Shown here piece by piece: positions 6,421 to 13,320 of a stretch of 13,738 bases of DNA. This DNA comes from an uncultured Oscillospiraceae bacterium. Its GTDB lineage: Bacteria; Bacillota; Clostridia; Oscillospirales; Acutalibacteraceae. Position numbers and translations under genes: made by a program. The stretch is from NCBI GenBank assembly GCA_900554775.1, contig USIK01000014.1:1-13738 (forward strand). Reading direction: 5' to 3'. The notes under the pieces were generated by a model that saw nothing but the letters and a program-made list of their open reading frames with translations, was not told the origin of the DNA and searched no databases. The first letter of the stretch is position 1. Each line of letters starts with the position of its first letter.

Positions 6421-7569
6421 TTAATTTTCTCCCAGGCGTTTTTCTATTTCTCGTGCCTTGGCGTTTATGAGCCTTGTGTTTGCTATTTGTAGCTGGTCTT
6501 CAAGGTCAATTTTGCACCATGAAATTTCGTAAGGGCATTTAAAGCCATTTAACCTTAGCCACATGTCGCATATTTTTGAAATAATCGGGTTTAAAATTCT
6601 TCTGTAAGATTCAATTTCGCTGTTCAAAATTTCAGCTTGTTGGGTGGACATTGTTTCGGTTGAAGACCAACTTAGGCCGAGCAAAAATGGCGGTATTGAA
6701 AGTTTGCTGACTATTTGCTCGAGCATTTGGCGCACGGGAATCTGGCTTTCTAGGACTTGGTTGTCAGCTCCGATTACTTTTATTCCAACGTCGCCAATCG
6801 CGATGAAATCCGTTGGATTTTGGCTTTTCATTGCCTTTGTCCATTCGCTTGCAATTTGAGCGGCGCTTTCTTTGGTGTAGGCTCTTTCGCCGGAATCCGA
6901 AGAAGGCTTGTATGTAACGGCAAATCTCACATTGCCAACTCTTTCCCAGTTTGCTCCAATGGTTTTGAAAATTTTAAGCAAAATTCCGCTCACAAACGGC
7001 AAACCTTTCATTATTGAGTTGCCGTAAATGTAGCCCGGCTCAGGGTTAAGAGTTGAAATCAAAACTAACTGCGGATATTTTATTGCTTTCATTGATCCGT
7101 CAGGTTTTTTGCGGTAAATAATCAGGTTTAGCGGGCTATCTTTTGTGCTTAAAACCACGTTTGAAAGCGAAGCGTTATAAAGCGCTGCAATTGATTCACA
7201 GTCGCCGCTTAAAACAATTTCTCCAATTGCCGTGCCGAAAGTTAAAAGCTGGCTTAAATGCGAAGAAATAAAGTGATGAATGCCTCTTCCGCAGGAATTA
7301 ACCTGAACGTTCGAGATGAACTTATTTATCTTTTTTTCAACTTCTTCGTCTTCGCAAACGATTTTGAAATCTCCTGTTAGGCGGATTATTTTTGAAATAG
7401 CTGCGTCAATCACGGGGACGGCGTCTCTGAGTGTGCGGTAAAGCTCCATTTCGTTTCCTGAGAGTGGGGAATAGTTTTCTATTATGTCAAAAGGATGAGG
7501 AGCCTTGGGGTAAACGGGCGCTGTTTGAACTGCGGCGCTTTGCTGTTTTTTCTTTTTAAAAAATTCCAA
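6421..7569 (-). CDS. Phage portal protein
   Basis: The portal is the dodecameric ring at one capsid vertex through which terminase drives DNA. The 382 residues begin with a basic segment (FFKKKKQQ) and continue with the HPFDIIENYSPLSGNEMELYRTLRDAVPVIDAAI segment usual in portals. Further marks are QLLTFGTAIGEIV, PQLVLISTLNPEPGYIYGNSIMKGLPF and the C-terminal crown-side stretch LSIPPFLLGLSWSSTETMSTQQAEILNSEI, close to the PPFLLG motif of many portals. The start is TTG at 7567-7569, with AAAGGAG 8 bases before it. A longer frame begins at 7626, but it would overlap the terminase gene and has no ribosome binding site. Thirteen bases separate it from terL. It looks complete, not truncated. Confidence 0.9.
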   Translation of the reverse strand: MEFFKKKKQQSAAVQTAPVYPKAPHPFDIIENYSPLSGNEMELYRTLRDAVPVIDAAISKIIRLTGDFKIVCEDEEVEKKINKFISNVQVNSCGRGIHHFISSHLSQLLTFGTAIGEIVLSGDCESIAALYNASLSNVVLSTKDSPLNLIIYRKKPDGSMKAIKYPQLVLISTLNPEPGYIYGNSIMKGLPFVSGILLKIFKTIGANWERVGNVRFAVTYKPSSDSGERAYTKESAAQIASEWTKAMKSQNPTDFIAIGDVGIKVIGADNQVLESQIPVRQMLEQIVSKLSIPPFLLGLSWSSTETMSTQQAEILNSEIESYRRILNPIISKICDMWLRLNGFKCPYEISWCKIDLEDQLQIANTRLINAKAREIEKRLGEN

Positions 7570-7577
7570 TTTTCTTT

Positions 7578-7584
7578 CTCCTTT
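7578..7584 (-). promoter_or_regulatory. Ribosome binding site fixing the TTG start of the portal gene
   Basis: AAAGGAG on the minus strand overlaps the terminase stop codon and stands 8 bases before TTG 7567-7569. It argues against the ATG starts further upstream, which lie inside terL. Confidence 0.75.
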
Positions 7585-8839
7585 ATATTCTTTGAGTTGC
7601 CAGTGCAAAAAACGGCTCATCGTCATAGGAGTTCATTATCGTGCTAACGAAATATCTTATGTCGTCCATTGCGTGGTCGTTTTCTTTGACTGGTGTGTCT
7701 TTTGCTGTGGTGTTTTGCCATCTGTAAAGAGAAAATTCTCTTATCGAATCGGCGCAATTTTTGCAGATTTTAATATCACCTCTTTTTAGGGCTAAAGCCA
7801 CCTCGCTTATTCCTTCGTTTACGTTATTCCTGGCTGGAATGACTTTAATCTGCCCGTATCGTTTAATAAGGGTTATGAAACTTGCTGCTGAAGGGTCAAC
7901 TGCCATGCAGTCAATGTTTTTGCCTTCAATCATTTTTAGGATTTGCCTGTAATGTTCTTCGTCTGTTCGGCTCTCACCTTCTTTTCTGGAATCAAAATAA
8001 TATTCGTTTATTCTGTACCATGTTCCGTTTATATTGCCCCACAGGCCGCATGAAGTGGGGTTTACAATGCCGTAGTCGCATGAAAGAGCATAGCGTGATG
8101 GCGTTTCTTTCGGGGTCTCGCAGAATGAAGATTCTTTTGTCATGTAAGGGTAAATAATTCCTTCGACGGCAACCCATTTTCCTTCGATGAACCTTTGATA
8201 GAATGTTCCGCTGTAAAGGCGTTTGTATCTTTCCTTGAGGCTTTCTGAAAGTGAAGGGTTATCATCCATTGTGAAGTGCAGGTAAAGCGTTTTTCTCGCT
8301 TTTGCTTTTAAAATCCAATCTCTGTAAAACCAGTGCCCGGGGTATTCCGGGTTGCAGTTGAACCAGAATTTCGAGCCCGCAACTGAGCATCTTGCAAGCG
8401 CCTGCTCAACGAAGGACCTTGGCATCAGCGCAACTTCGTCGAATAAAACTCCTGAAAGCGTCATGCCTTGAATTAGCGCTGCCGAGGATTCATCCTTCCC
8501 GCCAAAAAGGTAAAATGTGTTGGTTCTTCCCATGAATGAAATTTCGATCAAATTTTCAGAAAGCTTTTGTTTGCATTCAAACCCAAGTTCTGAAATTATT
8601 GGAATTAGCGGTGAAGTAACGTTCCTTCGGATTGATTTTATTGTTTTGCCGCAAATTGCAAATGAGCTTCCGCTGAATTTGTAAAAGGCCCAAAGTATGA
8701 AAGAAATCGACATGCAAAGTGTTTTTCCGCTTCTTACTGAGCCGTCGCATATGAGCGCATCAAGGTTTTCGTGAGGAGAGTTTTTGACCCACCAAGTCAA
8801 AGTTATGACTTGTTTTTTCGAAAATTTTTCGAATTTCAT
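7583..8839 (-). CDS. terL: Phage terminase large subunit (packaging ATPase/nuclease)
   Basis: TerL pumps DNA into proheads and cuts it. The 418 residues carry a Walker A motif GSVRSGKT (33-40) and a Walker B VLFDE (131-135) with the catalytic Glu135. A coupling-type stretch (WFNCNPEYPGHW) follows around 159-170. The C-terminal RNase H-like nuclease has its acidic residues in place: D255 in SCDYG, D315 in AVDPS, and D392/D393 in HAMDDIRYF. The general type resembles the PBSX/SPP1-like Firmicute terminases. The ATG directly abuts the terS stop, with GGAGG in the last codons of terS. All catalytic positions are intact, so there is no sign of decay. Confidence 0.95.
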   Translation of the reverse strand: MKFEKFSKKQVITLTWWVKNSPHENLDALICDGSVRSGKTLCMSISFILWAFYKFSGSSFAICGKTIKSIRRNVTSPLIPIISELGFECKQKLSENLIEISFMGRTNTFYLFGGKDESSAALIQGMTLSGVLFDEVALMPRSFVEQALARCSVAGSKFWFNCNPEYPGHWFYRDWILKAKARKTLYLHFTMDDNPSLSESLKERYKRLYSGTFYQRFIEGKWVAVEGIIYPYMTKESSFCETPKETPSRYALSCDYGIVNPTSCGLWGNINGTWYRINEYYFDSRKEGESRTDEEHYRQILKMIEGKNIDCMAVDPSAASFITLIKRYGQIKVIPARNNVNEGISEVALALKRGDIKICKNCADSIREFSLYRWQNTTAKDTPVKENDHAMDDIRYFVSTIMNSYDDEPFFALATQRI

Positions 8840-9358
8840 TTAGTCCTCCATCGGTTTTTTCTCCGAATCATGCAGGCTTTTTATGCTTTGTTCAAGCACA
8901 AAATAGAAAGGCTCTTTTTCCGAGTGGTTTGTTATTTCGATTTGCTCAAGTTTTTCAAGCGCTCTTAATCTATCGAAGAATTTAATTTCCATGGCGCCGT
9001 CTTTTGGCTTTTTTATTTCCGCAATGTTGAAAAGGTCCATTTTGTTTAAATCTTCGGGTTTTAAATTTTCTGAAAATAAAAGTTTTATAGAATCCGAGAT
9101 GCTTCCGAAAGCCAAGCGTTCATAGCCGCTTATCGCGCGGAACATCAGGTTTTGCCGCTTTTCTATGTACATATTTTTGATTTTTTCCGAAATCTTGTTT
9201 TCAAGCAAAAGCTCTGCGCCTTTTCTTTCGGGGCAAGTTTTGAATCCGGCTAAAACCGCCGCTTCTTTTGCGCTGCCCGTGCTTATGTAATGCTGGCAGA
9301 ATTCAAGCTCTTTTTTGCTTAGTTCTCTCGGGCTTTTTGAGTGAGTTGAAATTTTCAA
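8840..9358 (-). CDS. terS: Phage terminase small subunit
   Basis: TerS recognises the packaging site and loads DNA onto TerL. The 172-residue protein has the N-terminal helix-turn-helix block typical of Terminase_2 family proteins (SKKELEFCQHYISTGSAKEAAVLAGF). An oligomerising helical middle and a charged C-terminus (LRALEKLEQIEI ... DSEKKPMED) follow. I start it at TTG 9356-9358, because AAGGAGG lies 8 bases upstream. Longer frames reach back to 9451, but that ATG lies inside the terminator stem. Its stop is adjacent to the terL ATG. It is the first gene of the phage module; no convincing promoter is visible in the ~60 bp between terminator and ribosome binding site. Confidence 0.88.
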   Translation of the reverse strand: MKISTHSKSPRELSKKELEFCQHYISTGSAKEAAVLAGFKTCPERKGAELLLENKISEKIKNMYIEKRQNLMFRAISGYERLAFGSISDSIKLLFSENLKPEDLNKMDLFNIAEIKKPKDGAMEIKFFDRLRALEKLEQIEITNHSEKEPFYFVLEQSIKSLHDSEKKPMED

Positions 9359-9366
9359 GTTGTTAT

Positions 9367-9373
9367 CCTCCTT
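9367..9373 (-). promoter_or_regulatory. Ribosome binding site fixing the TTG start of terS
   Basis: A full AAGGAGG on the minus strand, 8 bases before TTG 9356-9358. It is the first strong signal after the terminator at 9432-9476. Confidence 0.8.
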
Positions 9374-9431
9374 AAATTTTTTAATTTTCATATATCGTCG
9401 AAAAAAGTAGAATTTTTGCATATTTGAGGGC

Positions 9432-9476
9432 AAAAAATAAAAAATCCGCAAAATTCTTTTTTAGAACTTCACGGAT
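9432..9476 (-). terminator. Rho-independent terminator between the small membrane protein gene and the phage module
   Basis: On the minus strand, ATCCGTGAAGTTCT pairs with AGAATTTTGCGGAT over 14 positions (three G-U pairs) around a 5-base A loop. TTTTTATTTTTT follows at once. It ends the transcript of the 78-residue protein gene and separates it from terS. Confidence 0.85.
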
Positions 9477-9482
9477 CAAAAA

Positions 9483-9719
9483 TTAAATCTCAGTGCTGTC
9501 GATTTTGGTTTTAATGTTGTGTGTTAGCTCTTCCGCACCTTCGAGCATTCTGCTTGCATTTCTTTGCACGTTTTTTTGAAAACGTTTGTCATGATCAAAG
9601 AAATACATTCCAACCATTCCGGCAATCGTGCCGAGCACAGCTCCTGCTAAAATCAATCTCGTTGCCATGCAGATTTTTTTGCAAAGGCAGTCGTGTTCTT
9701 GATATTCCGGTCTACACAT
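9483..9719 (-). CDS. Small Cys-rich single-pass membrane protein, YtxH-like
   Basis: A 78-residue protein that I cannot assign to a named gene. The N-terminus is short and Cys-rich (C2, C11, C13, C17). One hydrophobic Gly/Ala-rich segment (about 20-40, LILAGAVLGTIAGMVGMYFF) follows, then a polar, helical tail with charged residues (RMLEGAEELTHNIKTKID). The layout resembles YtxH-like small membrane proteins of Firmicutes, but similarity of layout is all that can be seen. The ATG at 9717-9719 has AAAGGAG about 9 bases upstream, and a strong terminator follows the gene, so it is a monocistronic host gene and not part of the phage module. A possible forespore-type promoter lies upstream (9772-9800). 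It is divergent from yunB. Confidence 0.7.
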   Translation of the reverse strand: MCRPEYQEHDCLCKKICMATRLILAGAVLGTIAGMVGMYFFDHDKRFQKNVQRNASRMLEGAEELTHNIKTKIDSTEI

Positions 9720-9771
9720 AATCTTCAGCTCCTTTTATTAATTTTTTAGGTAAAGTTTTTTACCCAGTTAG

Positions 9772-9800
9772 TATTGTTCCCCAAACTTTTTGGATTAAAT
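9772..9800 (-). promoter_or_regulatory. Candidate forespore (sigma-F/sigma-G type) promoter
   Basis: On the minus strand, GGGAACAATA (9772-9781) fits the sigma-F -10 consensus GGnrAnAnTw at every defined position. ATTTA (9796-9800) stands 14 bases upstream as a one-mismatch -35 (GywTA). It is 53 bases before the ATG of the small membrane protein. Short degenerate motifs occur by chance in AT-rich DNA, so this is only suggestive. Confidence 0.35.
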
Positions 9801-9862
9801 CAGGTTATGCTTTACTTTTTAATATCAAAAATTTACCATGCAGCAAATTCACCAAAGGCAAA

Positions 9863-9900
9863 GCCGGGCGATATACTGATTTATAAGACTTTAACCCGGC
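9863..9900 (+). repeat. GC-rich inverted repeat just before the yunB ribosome binding site
   Basis: GCCGGG (9863-9868) and CCCGGC (9895-9900) form a perfect 6-bp stem with a 26-base loop. The 3' arm abuts the ribosome binding site AGGTGAT of yunB, so the structure could affect initiation or mark a binding site. Its function is not known. Confidence 0.45.
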
Positions 9901-9910
9901 AGGTGATTTA

Positions 9911-10561
9911 ATGGCTCGAAAAATAGTTTTAAAAAGCAGGCACAAAAAGCTTTTGCTGTTTCTTTTGGTGCTTCTTGGGGTGTCGCTTTTCCTTCATTTC
10001 AAGTTTCGCCCCGTTATAAAGGCAATTTCAGTTAGCAAAGCGAAGGTTATTTCCACCGAGGCCGTCAACGAGGCAATCTTGCAGGAGCTTTCTGAAAATA
10101 AAGAAGCCTACAATCAAATAGTGAAGCTTGAAAAGCTTGAAAACGGGGAACTAACCGCTATTCTTTCGGACATGGAAAAAGTCAATAAACTAAAATCACG
10201 AGTGGGAATGATTATTCAAAACAAATTTTTGAGTCTTAAAGACAGGAAGATTTCAGTCGCACTGGGCACTCTTTCGGGGATTGAAATGTTTAACGGCCTT
10301 GGCCCGAGCGTCCCGATGAAGATTTCCGTCAGCGGTAACGTTTCAACCGATTTTAAAACTTCGTTTAGCGGTGCGGGAATCAACCAGACGATTTACCAAA
10401 TTTACCTTTATATTCGCACCAGGATTTGCGTTATGGTTCCGGGCTGCTCTTGCTGCGAAGATTTTGAAAGCAGCTTTTTGGTTTCTGAAATCGTGGTTCT
10501 TGGCAATGTCCCGAAGGTTTATTCCTCGCAGGGGAATTTAAATGTTAGCCCGTCGGAGTAA
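9911..10561 (+). CDS. yunB: Sporulation protein YunB
   Basis: YunB is a mother-cell protein needed for normal spore formation in Bacillus; its biochemical role is not known. The 216 residues begin with a basic stretch and one membrane anchor (about 14-30, LLLFLLVLLGVSLFLHF). The family pattern follows: the KAISVSKAKVISTEAVNEAI region, then IQNKFLSLKDRKISVALGTLSGIEMFNGLGPSVPMKIS, and the closing SEIVVLGNVPKVY, close to the ETVIVGEVP of other YunB proteins. It is slightly shorter than the Bacillus protein. An odd feature is VPGCSCCEDF in the C-terminal part, where other members are usually not Cys-rich. The ATG has AGGTGATTTA ahead. It begins the plus-strand run and ends 34 bp before the ABC lipoprotein gene. 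Confidence 0.88.
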   Translation: MARKIVLKSRHKKLLLFLLVLLGVSLFLHFKFRPVIKAISVSKAKVISTEAVNEAILQELSENKEAYNQIVKLEKLENGELTAILSDMEKVNKLKSRVGMIIQNKFLSLKDRKISVALGTLSGIEMFNGLGPSVPMKISVSGNVSTDFKTSFSGAGINQTIYQIYLYIRTRICVMVPGCSCCEDFESSFLVSEIVVLGNVPKVYSSQGNLNVSPSE

Positions 10562-10569
10562 GTAACCTT

Positions 10570-10597
10570 TTGCCAGGCTAAAAAATAAAATAATAAT
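10570..10597 (+). promoter_or_regulatory. Weak candidate promoter before the ABC lipoprotein gene
   Basis: TTGCCA (10570-10575) and AATAAT (10592-10597) are 16 bases apart in the short gap after yunB. If used, the transcript would begin downstream of the ATG at 10596, favouring a TTG start at 10620 or 10626 for the lipoprotein. The match is imperfect, and co-transcription with yunB is equally possible. Confidence 0.3.
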
Positions 10598-11612
10598 GAC
10601 GCTAAATCTAAGGTTGGTGTTGTTTTTGAAAATTAAATTTTGCAAATATTTTATTTTGTTATCAATTTTGAGTTTGATTTTGACATCATGCTTGCATAAA
10701 AATGAATCTAAAATGAAGGCAGTTAAATTAAATGAAGTCACAAGGTCGGTTTTTTATGCTCCGCAGTATGTTGCTCTGGGGCTTGGTTTTTTTGAAGAAA
10801 ACGGCCTTGAAATTAAACTAAATTCCGCTGAAGGCTCAGATAAAACCATGACGGCCATTCTTTCACGCCAGGCTGATATCGGCCTTTTGGGGACTTCTGC
10901 AGTTTTGAGCGTTAAAAGCCAAGGAAAAGAAAATTGCCCGGTTTTGTTTTCTCAGCTAACGCAAAGGGACGGCAGTTTTTTGGTTGGTAGGAATGAAAAT
11001 TTTAAGTGGGATGACCTTAAGGGCAAAAGCGTTATTGCCGGGCGAAAAGGCGGCGTGCCGGAGATGGTTTTTGAGCACATTTTAAAAGAAAAGGGAATTT
11101 TCGATGAAGTGACGCTTCTTAACAACATAAAGTTCGATTTAATGGGCATTGCTTTTAGCCGAGGAGTAGGGGATTACGTTTGTCTTTTTGAGCCGACTGC
11201 CCAGGTCCTTAAAAACGAAAAATCTCTTTTTATTTTGGAATCTTTGGGTGCGAGCTGCGAGAAAATTTCTTACACTGGCTACTGCTGCAGCCCGGAATAT
11301 ATGCAGGAAAACCCCGAGGTTATAAAATCCTTCGCAAACGCTATTTTTAAAGCTGAAAAATGGGTTAAAACTCACAGTGCGGAAGAAATTGCCGATGTGA
11401 TTCTGCCGTATTTTATTTCTTGCTCGAAAGAAGTTTTAGTAAATTCGCTTGAAAATTATTTGTCTTGCGATGTTTGGTGCGAGGAGCCTGCGTTTCAAGA
11501 AAATGAGTTTGAACTGCTCGAAAAAATCATGATGCAAGCAGGTGAACTCGAAGAAAAAGTGGCGTTTAACGATGTCGTTGAAAATAAATTTGCGCTTTGC
11601 GCTGAAGGCTAA
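10596..11612 (+). CDS. ABC importer substrate-binding lipoprotein (NMT1/THI5-SsuA type)
   Basis: A periplasmic-binding-type lipoprotein for a three-gene importer. A signal segment (about 17-31) ends in lipobox LTSC with C32 as the acylation site. The mature part shows the NMT1/THI5-SsuA features: VFYAPQYVALGLGFFEENGL, MTAILSRQADIGLLGTSA, DLKGKSVIAGRKGGVPEM and GDYVCLFEPTA. This family carries thiamine precursors, riboflavin-type compounds, sulfonates or taurine; the substrate here cannot be assigned. It has more cysteines than usual, including TGYCCSPEYM. The start is unsure: ATG 10596 has no ribosome binding site, whereas TTG 10620 or 10626 lies 6-12 bases past AAGG and still keeps the signal. 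A TPP riboswitch is excluded, since only 34 bp separate the gene from yunB. Confidence 0.88.
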   Translation: MTLNLRLVLFLKIKFCKYFILLSILSLILTSCLHKNESKMKAVKLNEVTRSVFYAPQYVALGLGFFEENGLEIKLNSAEGSDKTMTAILSRQADIGLLGTSAVLSVKSQGKENCPVLFSQLTQRDGSFLVGRNENFKWDDLKGKSVIAGRKGGVPEMVFEHILKEKGIFDEVTLLNNIKFDLMGIAFSRGVGDYVCLFEPTAQVLKNEKSLFILESLGASCEKISYTGYCCSPEYMQENPEVIKSFANAIFKAEKWVKTHSAEEIADVILPYFISCSKEVLVNSLENYLSCDVWCEEPAFQENEFELLEKIMMQAGELEEKVAFNDVVENKFALCAEG

Positions 11613-11633
11613 GAAAAAGGTGGTGAAAATTAA

Positions 11634-12389
11634 ATGAAAGAAATTTTAAGCTTGAAAAACGTTAGCAAACGATATCACACTCCGAAGGGCGAAACCCTTG
11701 CGGTTGAAAACATGAATCTTTCGGTTTATTCCGAGGAATTTTTGAGCATTGTTGGGCCTTCGGGCTGCGGTAAGAGCACTGTGCTTTCTATTATTTCAGG
11801 GCTTTTAAGGCCTTCTTCGGGCGAAATTACTCTGCTTGAAAAAGATAAAAAACGAAGCGATATCGTGGGTTACATGCTTCAAAGCGACTATCTTTTCCAG
11901 TGGAGGACCATCGAGAAAAACGTTATGCTTGGTCTTGAAATTAAAAATGCTTTAAACGAAAAATCTAAAAAATATGCTCTAAAGCTTCTTGAAAGATATG
12001 GCCTCGGGAAGTTTAAAAACAGCTACCCAAGCCAGCTTTCCGGCGGGATGCGGCAAAAAGCTTCGCTCATTCGCACGTTGGCGGTTAAGCCTGAAATTTT
12101 GCTTCTTGACGAGCCTTTCTCTGCGCTTGACTATCAAACCAGGCTGACTCTTTCGCGCGAGGTAAGGGAGATAATTAAAAAAGAAAGAAAAACAGCAGTT
12201 TTGGTCACGCACGATATTTCCGAGGCAATTTCGCTTTCGGATAGAATTGCAATTTTGTCAAAAAGGCCAAGCAGAATCAAAAAAATAATTGAGCTTGACA
12301 AAGATTTTCGAAATTTGCCGAGCAGTGAAAAAACAAGAAACAAAAAATTTCATGAATATTTTGACGTTATATGGAGTGAATTTGAATGA
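11634..12389 (+). CDS. ABC importer ATPase (SsuB/TauB/ThiZ type)
   Basis: A complete ABC ATPase of 251 residues that powers the importer encoded by its neighbours. It has Walker A GPSGCGKST (41-49), a Q-loop with Gln83, signature LSGGM (135-139), Walker B ILLLDEP (155-161), D-loop SALD (163-166) and the switch His193 (VTHD). The Q-loop region and C-terminus (ILSKRPSRIKKIIELD) are of the SsuB/TauB class, matching the NMT1-type lipoprotein upstream. AAGGTGGTG lies 8 bases before the ATG, 21 bp past the lipoprotein stop. Its stop overlaps the permease start as ATGA, so ATPase and permease are translationally coupled. Confidence 0.93.
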   Translation: MKEILSLKNVSKRYHTPKGETLAVENMNLSVYSEEFLSIVGPSGCGKSTVLSIISGLLRPSSGEITLLEKDKKRSDIVGYMLQSDYLFQWRTIEKNVMLGLEIKNALNEKSKKYALKLLERYGLGKFKNSYPSQLSGGMRQKASLIRTLAVKPEILLLDEPFSALDYQTRLTLSREVREIIKKERKTAVLVTHDISEAISLSDRIAILSKRPSRIKKIIELDKDFRNLPSSEKTRNKKFHEYFDVIWSEFE

Positions 12390-13210
12390 AAATTAAAAAC
12401 GAAAAAGTTCAAAAAGTTTGTTCTTCCGAGCATTTGAAGTACCTGAAAGAAAAAAGAAAAGAGGCCTTGAAAATAAGGATTTTTCAAATTGCGATTTTAG
12501 CTTTTTTTATTATTTTTTGGGAACTTTCAGCGCAGTTTAAATTAATTGATAGCTTCATAATGAGCAGCCCTTCAAGGGTTTTTAAAACGTTTTTGAGCCT
12601 TCAATCTTCCGGGCAGCTTTGGAGCAATGTTTTGATAACGGTTTTCGAAACGGTTGTGGGCTTTTTGCTTGGAACTTTCCTTGGAATTTTAATTGCCACG
12701 CTGATTTGGTGGTCGGGGTTCGTTTTCAAAGTTTCTGAGCCTTACTTAGTTGTTCTCAATGCCTTGCCGAAAGTCGCTTTGGGGCCTATAATCATCGTCT
12801 GGCTGGGCGCTGGCATGGGCTCGATAATTCTAATGGCGCTTTTGGTTTCGGTGATTCTTTCGGTGATGAATGTTCTTCACGGATTCATGAGCACCGATAA
12901 AAATCAAATTTCATTAATGAAATCTTTCGGCGCAAATAAGTTCCAGATTTTCACTAAGCTGGTTTTGCCTTCGAATATTTCGGTTATAATTTCAACGCTT
13001 AAAATCAATGTGGGAATGTCTCTAATCGGTGTTATAACAGGCGAATTTTTGGTTTCGGAAGCCGGAATAGGCTACTTGATAGTTTATGGCGGGCAAGTTT
13101 TCAAAATGGACCTTGTGATGGTGGGAATAATAGTTCTGGCTGCTTTGGCGTGGTTGATGTATGCGCTTGTGCAAAAATTTTCTGAGGTTTTCTTGAAAGG
13201 TAGGCGGTAA
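12386..13210 (+). CDS. ABC importer permease (SsuC/TauC type)
   Basis: A 274-residue integral membrane protein with a basic, soluble N-terminus of about 30 residues, then six or so hydrophobic segments: 30-50, 85-110, 120-140, 145-165, 198-220 and 242-262. The BPD_transp_1 cytoplasmic EAA-type loop lies around 176-196 (LMKSFGANKFQIFTKLVLPS), where it docks on the ATPase. The segments LNALPKVALGPIIIVWLGAG and LIGVITGEFLVSEAGIGYL are typical of SsuC/TauC/ThiX-class permeases. It starts in the ATGA overlap with the ATPase gene. No terminator is evident before cotJA, 110 bp further on. Confidence 0.92.
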   Translation: MKIKNEKVQKVCSSEHLKYLKEKRKEALKIRIFQIAILAFFIIFWELSAQFKLIDSFIMSSPSRVFKTFLSLQSSGQLWSNVLITVFETVVGFLLGTFLGILIATLIWWSGFVFKVSEPYLVVLNALPKVALGPIIIVWLGAGMGSIILMALLVSVILSVMNVLHGFMSTDKNQISLMKSFGANKFQIFTKLVLPSNISVIISTLKINVGMSLIGVITGEFLVSEAGIGYLIVYGGQVFKMDLVMVGIIVLAALAWLMYALVQKFSEVFLKGRR

Positions 13211-13228
13211 CTCATTTTAATCAAGTTT

Positions 13229-13255
13229 CATATTATGTTTAGTGAAATATTATAA
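13229..13255 (+). promoter_or_regulatory. Candidate promoter region of the cotJ genes
   Basis: TTTCATATT (CATATT at 13229-13234) resembles a sigma-E -35 box, and an AT-rich stretch (13246-13255) could hold the -10, but its match to CATACAAT is poor and spacing is short. In Bacillus cotJ is sigma-E dependent, so a mother-cell promoter is expected in this gap. Confidence 0.3.
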
Positions 13256-13320
13256 GCGCTGAAATTTTAAATGTTTACAAATAGCAGCGGTAATAATTTC
13301 AAAGGACAGGAGAGTTTTAA

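Larger units (their letters stand above)
3125..9373 (-). mobile_element. Phage head-morphogenesis module (prophage remnant or domesticated head-only element)
   Basis: Eight consecutive minus-strand genes follow the standard order of tailed-phage head genes: small terminase, large terminase, portal, protease with nested scaffold, major capsid, two connector-like genes and one unknown. All frames are open, closely spaced and preceded by strong ribosome binding sites. No integrase, regulator, replication, tail, holin or endolysin gene is present on either side. The upstream edge is set by a terminator (9432-9476) and the downstream edge by the rimP promoter. No obvious flanking direct repeat or tRNA marks an insertion. 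The structural assignment is firm. Whether this is decay or domestication cannot be decided from the window. Confidence 0.85.
9720..9910. promoter_or_regulatory. Divergent intergenic region between the small membrane protein gene and yunB
   Basis: This AT-rich 191-bp gap must hold both divergent promoters. It contains a small 6-bp hairpin (GGTAAA/TTTACC, 9749-9764), a candidate sigma-F/G promoter on the minus strand (9772-9800), and a GC-rich inverted repeat before yunB (9863-9900). No convincing sigma-E element was found for yunB, although yunB is sigma-E dependent in Bacillus. Confidence 0.5.

Noticed and set aside
9359..9451. Longer N-terminus for the terminase small subunit
   Set aside because: The upstream ATG lies inside the terminator stem, whereas TTG 9356-9358 has a full AAGGAGG at correct spacing.
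3100..9480. Phage attachment sites or a tRNA target flanking the module
   Set aside because: No matching direct repeat or tRNA was seen by eye at either edge; short imperfect repeats cannot be excluded without computation.
10562..10595. TPP or other riboswitch before the NMT1/THI5-type importer
   Set aside because: Only 34 bp separate it from yunB, too short for the known aptamers, and no THI-box-like sequence was seen.
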